Assembly: GCA_020846435.1 (NCBI GenBank)
Contig: JADLDY010000063.1
Location: 1-64,000, forward strand
From: Deltaproteobacteria bacterium
Lineage (GTDB): Bacteria > Desulfobacterota > GWC2-55-46
Direction: 5' to 3'
DNA length: 64,000 bases
Every line of letters begins with the position of its first letter. Positions within the stretch are counted from its first letter, which is position 1. The notes below the pieces were generated by a model. That model was not told the origin of the DNA. It searched no databases and saw only the letters and a list, made by a program, of their open reading frames with translations. This document shows, piece after piece, positions 60,777-64,000 of the stretch. The translations under genes and the position numbers were made by a program.

Positions 60777-62146
60777 AGGGCCTCTACGAGAGCGCGGAAA
60801 CGCTCCCCTCTTTCCTTGTAGTTCCTGAACATGTCGAAGCTCGAGCAGGCCGGGCACAAAAGGACCGTGTCTCCGGCGACGGCGCTCTCATGGGCCGCCT
60901 TCACGCCGTCCTCGAACGATTCGACAATGACCGTCTTCGTGAGGTGTCCGAGCGCGTCGTTAATCTTATGCTTTGCCTCGCCCAGAAGCACCATTGCCTT
61001 GACCTTTTCCCTGACGAGAGGGCCGAGGACCCTGTAATCTCCGCCCTTGTCGACCCCTCCGGCTATGAGGACGATTGGCCCCTTGAGGCCGCGCAAAGCC
61101 ATCTGAAGAGCGCCTATGTTCGTGCCTTTTGAATCGTCTATGTAAGTGACTCCGCCGAACTCCCTTACGGTCTCCATCCTGTGGTGGAGGCCGCTGAAAG
61201 CGCCAAGGGTCTTCATGAGGCTCGACTTGGAGACCCCGGCGAGTCTGGCCGCCGCGATGACGGCCATGACGTTCTCCATGTTATGGAGTCCCGTGAGCCT
61301 TATCCCGTCGACCGGGTACTCCTCCCTCCTGCCGTCCATCATGTGGACTATGGAGCCTCCGTCCAGATACAGGCCATCGCATTTGCCCTCGACCGTAAAC
61401 GGTATTACCTTGCCCCTGCCGAGAGAGGCCTGCCTGGCGGCTATGACCGGGTCGTTTGCGTTTACGACCGCGAAGTCGGCCTCTGACTGGTTCTCGAAGA
61501 GCCTGAACTTGGTAGCGGCGTAGTGCTCGAAGTCCCTGTACCTGTCGAGGTGGTCCTCGGTGATGTTGATCAGTATGGCGATGTGCGGCTTGAAGAACTT
61601 CGTCGTCTCAAGGTGGAAGCTCGATATCTCCAGCACGCACAGGTCGGCCCCGCCTCCGTTCTCAACGTACTCGACAGCAGGCGTGCCGATGTTGCCGCCG
61701 ACGAAGACTTTCAAACCGGAATCTTCCAGCGCCTGCCCGAGGAGAGTCGTTGTCGTGGTCTTGCCGTTTGTCCCTGCGATCGCGATGACGGGAGAGTCGA
61801 TGAAGCGCCACGCGAGCTCTATGTCGCTTATTACCTCTGAGCCGGCCTTTCTCGCGGCGTTGAGGAAGGGAAGGTCAGAGGGGACCCCCGGGCTCACGAC
61901 GATCATGTCGACCCCGTCGAGCTCTATGCCAGAGTGCCCACCGGCCTTTATCTCGACGCCGTAAGAGGCGAGGCTCTCCACGCCCGGGAGGACTTCAGCC
62001 GCCCGGGAGTCGGTCGCCGTGACCTTTGCCCCGCATTTCGCGAGAAAGCGGGAGGCCGCTATTCCGGTCGAAGCCAGCCCGACTACGACCGCTTTCTTTC
62101 CGTTCAAGGCTTCTCTGGCGGCCTGCAAGCAATCGCCTTTTTTCAT
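60773..62146 (-). CDS. murD: UDP-N-acetylmuramoylalanine-D-glutamate ligase
   Basis: 457 residues from the ATG at 62146, which has AGGGAG upstream. ATP loop GTNGKTTTTTLLG, KSSLMKTLGAFSGLHHRME and YIDDSKGTN. An ATG 15 bp earlier overlaps the mraY stop and is also possible. Confidence 0.95.
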   Translation of the reverse strand: MKKGDCLQAAREALNGKKAVVVGLASTGIAASRFLAKCGAKVTATDSRAAEVLPGVESLASYGVEIKAGGHSGIELDGVDMIVVSPGVPSDLPFLNAARKAGSEVISDIELAWRFIDSPVIAIAGTNGKTTTTTLLGQALEDSGLKVFVGGNIGTPAVEYVENGGGADLCVLEISSFHLETTKFFKPHIAILINITEDHLDRYRDFEHYAATKFRLFENQSEADFAVVNANDPVIAARQASLGRGKVIPFTVEGKCDGLYLDGGSIVHMMDGRREEYPVDGIRLTGLHNMENVMAVIAAARLAGVSKSSLMKTLGAFSGLHHRMETVREFGGVTYIDDSKGTNIGALQMALRGLKGPIVLIAGGVDKGGDYRVLGPLVREKVKAMVLLGEAKHKINDALGHLTKTVIVESFEDGVKAAHESAVAGDTVLLCPACSSFDMFRNYKERGERFRALVEAL

Positions 62147-62157
62147 TACGCTCCCTA

Positions 62158-63231
62158 TCATCTGATCTTCAGCGTGCTTATCGCGACCAGCGCGAGTATT
62201 ATCGAGATTATCCAGAACCTTACTATTATCCTCGGCTCTGGCCAGCCCTTTAGTTCGTAATGGTGGTGTATGGGCGCCATGGCGAACATCCTTTTCCCGG
62301 TGAGCTTGAACGAGCAGACCTGAAATATGACGGAGAGCGCCTCGACGACGAATATGCCGCCGACAAGTAGAAGGATTATCTCGTTCTTCGTTATGACGGC
62401 CAGTGTCCCGAGCGCGCCGCCCAATGAAAGAGAGCCTACGTCGCCCATGAAGACCTGCGCGGGGTACGTGTTGTACCAGAGAAAGCCCAATGACGCGCCG
62501 ACCATGGCTCCGGCGAAGACCGCGAGCTCTCCGGCGTGCGGCACGTACATGATGTGCAGGTAGCTCGCAATCTTCACGTGTCCCACGAGGTACGCGAGCA
62601 GCATGTAGGTCGCGGCCGATATCGTCATGGGGCCGATGGCCAGTCCATCAAGCCCGTCCGTGAGGTTCACCGCGTTCGAAGTACCCACGATGACAAAAAC
62701 CACGAACGGTATGTAGAAGGCCTTCAGGTCTATGGCCGCGTCCTTGAAGAACGGTATGGTCACTATGGTATCAGCGCCGTTGAAGTACAAGAAGATCGCG
62801 GCCGTCGAGGCCACCAGCACCTGATACAAGAACTTCGTGCGCGCCCTCATCCCGCCTTTTTTCTTCTTCACTACCTTGCTGTAATCGTCGAGGAAGCCTA
62901 TTGCCCCCATGCCGAGCGTGACGAAGAGCAAAAGCCATACGTACGGGCTCTTGAGGTTGCCCCACAGAAGGACCGACCCGGCGACGACCGCGAGGATTAT
63001 CGCGCCTCCCATGGTCGGCGTGCCTGCCTTGCTCATGTGGCCCGCCGGGCCGTCTTCCCTTATGACCTCGCCAAATTTGAGCTTGCGGAGCTTTTCTATG
63101 AGGTACGGGCCAAGAAGAAAACTCAGGACCAGCGCGGTAATGGCCGCGTAGATGGTCCTGAAGGTAATGTACTGGAACACGTTGAATATAGTGTGGTACT
63201 TCGCCAGCGGATATAAAAAATAATGGAGCAT
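62158..63231 (-). CDS. mraY: Phospho-MurNAc-pentapeptide transferase
   Basis: 357 residues, ten helices. [53 protein letters not shown]-like (here [20 protein letters not shown]), and [14 protein letters not shown]. Makes lipid I. Confidence 0.96.
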   Translation of the reverse strand: MLHYFLYPLAKYHTIFNVFQYITFRTIYAAITALVLSFLLGPYLIEKLRKLKFGEVIREDGPAGHMSKAGTPTMGGAIILAVVAGSVLLWGNLKSPYVWLLLFVTLGMGAIGFLDDYSKVVKKKKGGMRARTKFLYQVLVASTAAIFLYFNGADTIVTIPFFKDAAIDLKAFYIPFVVFVIVGTSNAVNLTDGLDGLAIGPMTISAATYMLLAYLVGHVKIASYLHIMYVPHAGELAVFAGAMVGASLGFLWYNTYPAQVFMGDVGSLSLGGALGTLAVITKNEIILLLVGGIFVVEALSVIFQVCSFKLTGKRMFAMAPIHHHYELKGWPEPRIIVRFWIISIILALVAISTLKIR

Positions 63232-63284
63232 GCGCCTCGTTGCCTTTTCTGGCTTTATCCGCCGGGCTTGAAGGCCCGGGCCGG

Positions 63285-64000
63285 TTATTTCCTGAGACCC
63301 TCTACTACTTCCTCGAGAGCTACTCCCCTCGAGCCCTTGATGAGCACCGTGTCGCCCTCGTGCAGGATCCTCTTCAGAAGCTCGAGCGCGTTCTTCTTCG
63401 TGCCGAAGCTGAATACGTCTTTCAATCCAGCCTTTCTCGCGCTCTCCGCGGTCGTCTCGCTCGAAGAGCCTATGGCAACGAGCACGTCTACCCCGAGCTC
63501 GGCCGCGAGCCTGCCGACACCGGCGTGCTCTTTTTCGCTCGCGTCCCCTAACTCCAGCATGTCGCCAAGGACAGCCACCTTCCTGCCTCTTGCTTCTTTC
63601 AAAGTCCTCAACGCCGAGCCCATTGACTCGGGGTTGGCGTTGTATGTGTCGTCTATGACTGTAAGCCCGCCAGACCTTATGAGGCCCATCCTGCCCTTTA
63701 CAGGGGTCCAGGCCTCGAGCCCCTGAGCCATGTGAGAGACCGGCACGCCGAGCGCGTACGCCGCGGCTATGGCCGCCGCGCCGTTCACGCCGTTCATCAG
63801 GCCCGGGGCCGAGAACTTCACGCTTACTCTTTTTCCGCCCACTTTGTAGACGGCTCTGGCTCCTGCAAGCCCCGCCTCCGCAAAAGAGTCCTCTATAAAG
63901 ACATCGGCCTCTTTGTCCTTAGCGCTCCAGGTCACCATCTGTCCGCCGAATCCCGCGGCCCTGACGACCCATGGGTCGTCGAGGTTCACGGCCTTGACGC
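63285..64000 (-). CDS. murF: UDP-MurNAc-tripeptide D-alanyl-D-alanine ligase, C-terminal part, runs off right edge
   Basis: About 238 residues of the C-terminal half of Mur[34 protein letters not shown] and [12 protein letters not shown] are diagnostic. The frame is open to the edge, so the N-terminal part lies beyond the window. The 53-bp gap to mraY holds nothing seen. Confidence 0.93.
   Translation of the reverse strand, partial: VKAVNLDDPWVVRAAGFGGQMVTWSAKDKEADVFIEDSFAEAGLAGARAVYKVGGKRVSVKFSAPGLMNGVNGAAAIAAAYALGVPVSHMAQGLEAWTPVKGRMGLIRSGGLTVIDDTYNANPESMGSALRTLKEARGRKVAVLGDMLELGDASEKEHAGVGRLAAELGVDVLVAIGSSSETTAESARKAGLKDVFSFGTKKNALELLKRILHEGDTVLIKGSRGVALEEVVEGLRK

Overview
The window is a chromosomal segment of about 60% GC, almost fully coding, from a Gram-negative bacterium that probably lives anaerobically or at low oxygen. 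It carries a class 1B PyrD/PyrK pair, an O2-independent quinone factor (UbiV), a large double acyl-CoA-dehydratase-type activase, several radical SAM enzymes, soluble c-type cytochromes and a complete envelope division and cell-wall cluster. The mix (pyruvoyl arginine decarboxylase, PocR-GGDEF sensor, SpoIID-like amidase, gene order murF-mraY-murD-ftsW-murG-murC-murB-ddl-ftsQ-ftsA-ftsZ) fits a deltaproteobacterial / Desulfobacterota-like or Nitrospirota-like lineage. That placement is inference; there is no rRNA in the window. Nearly all genes lie on the minus strand. The exception is one plus-strand operon at 18.1-20.6 kb.

Layout. 0-0.8 kb: AT-rich, 5'-truncated acyltransferase-3 fragment. 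0.8-5.8 kb: quinone block ubiV, coiled-coil protein, ubiB, CGGC-domain protein, ubiE, ubiT-like SCP2. 6.2-9.2 kb: truA, asd, EamA transporter. 9.3-10.3 kb: AT-rich orphan gene. 10.4-15.8 kb: rmuC and the 1418-residue activase. 16.1-20.6 kb: cytochrome c plus a heme-copper-oxidase-superfamily protein that looks more like a nitric oxide reductase than an oxidase, divergent from an operon of Nfu, ferredoxin, a short oxidase-like membrane protein, DUF1858, ScdA-N and Mrp/ApbC proteins. 21.1-30 kb: coiled-coil protein, pyrD, pyrK, rimI, pmtA-like methyltransferase, GNAT, two ATP-grasp ligases, pdaD, lytic transglycosylase, recJ. 30.2-35.9 kb: signalling operon (PocR-GAF-GGDEF, AAA-RsbW fusion, STAS, GAF-HD-GYP) behind a leader that ends in a terminator. 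35.9-42.9 kb: secF, secD, yajC, tgt, queA, an unlisted 42-residue membrane protein, SpoIID-like lipoprotein, DUF2065. 43.3-51.4 kb: two cytochromes c, RNase G, two radical SAM proteins around an AT-rich orphan. 51.7-64 kb: ftsZ back to murF, which runs off the right edge.

The strongest structure not explained by genes is a family of 120-128 bp imperfect palindromes, with at least eleven full or partial copies. Most end within 0-10 bp of a gene's stop codon. A second mosaic family (CCCCCTTT hairpin plus a CGAGATTGC...CTCGCAATGAC unit) fills the remaining gaps.

The best candidates for undescribed biology are the c-di-GMP/partner-switch operon, the NOR-like/Fe-S maintenance locus, the PdaD plus double ATP-grasp run, the UbiV block without UbiU, and the stop-codon-abutting palindrome family.
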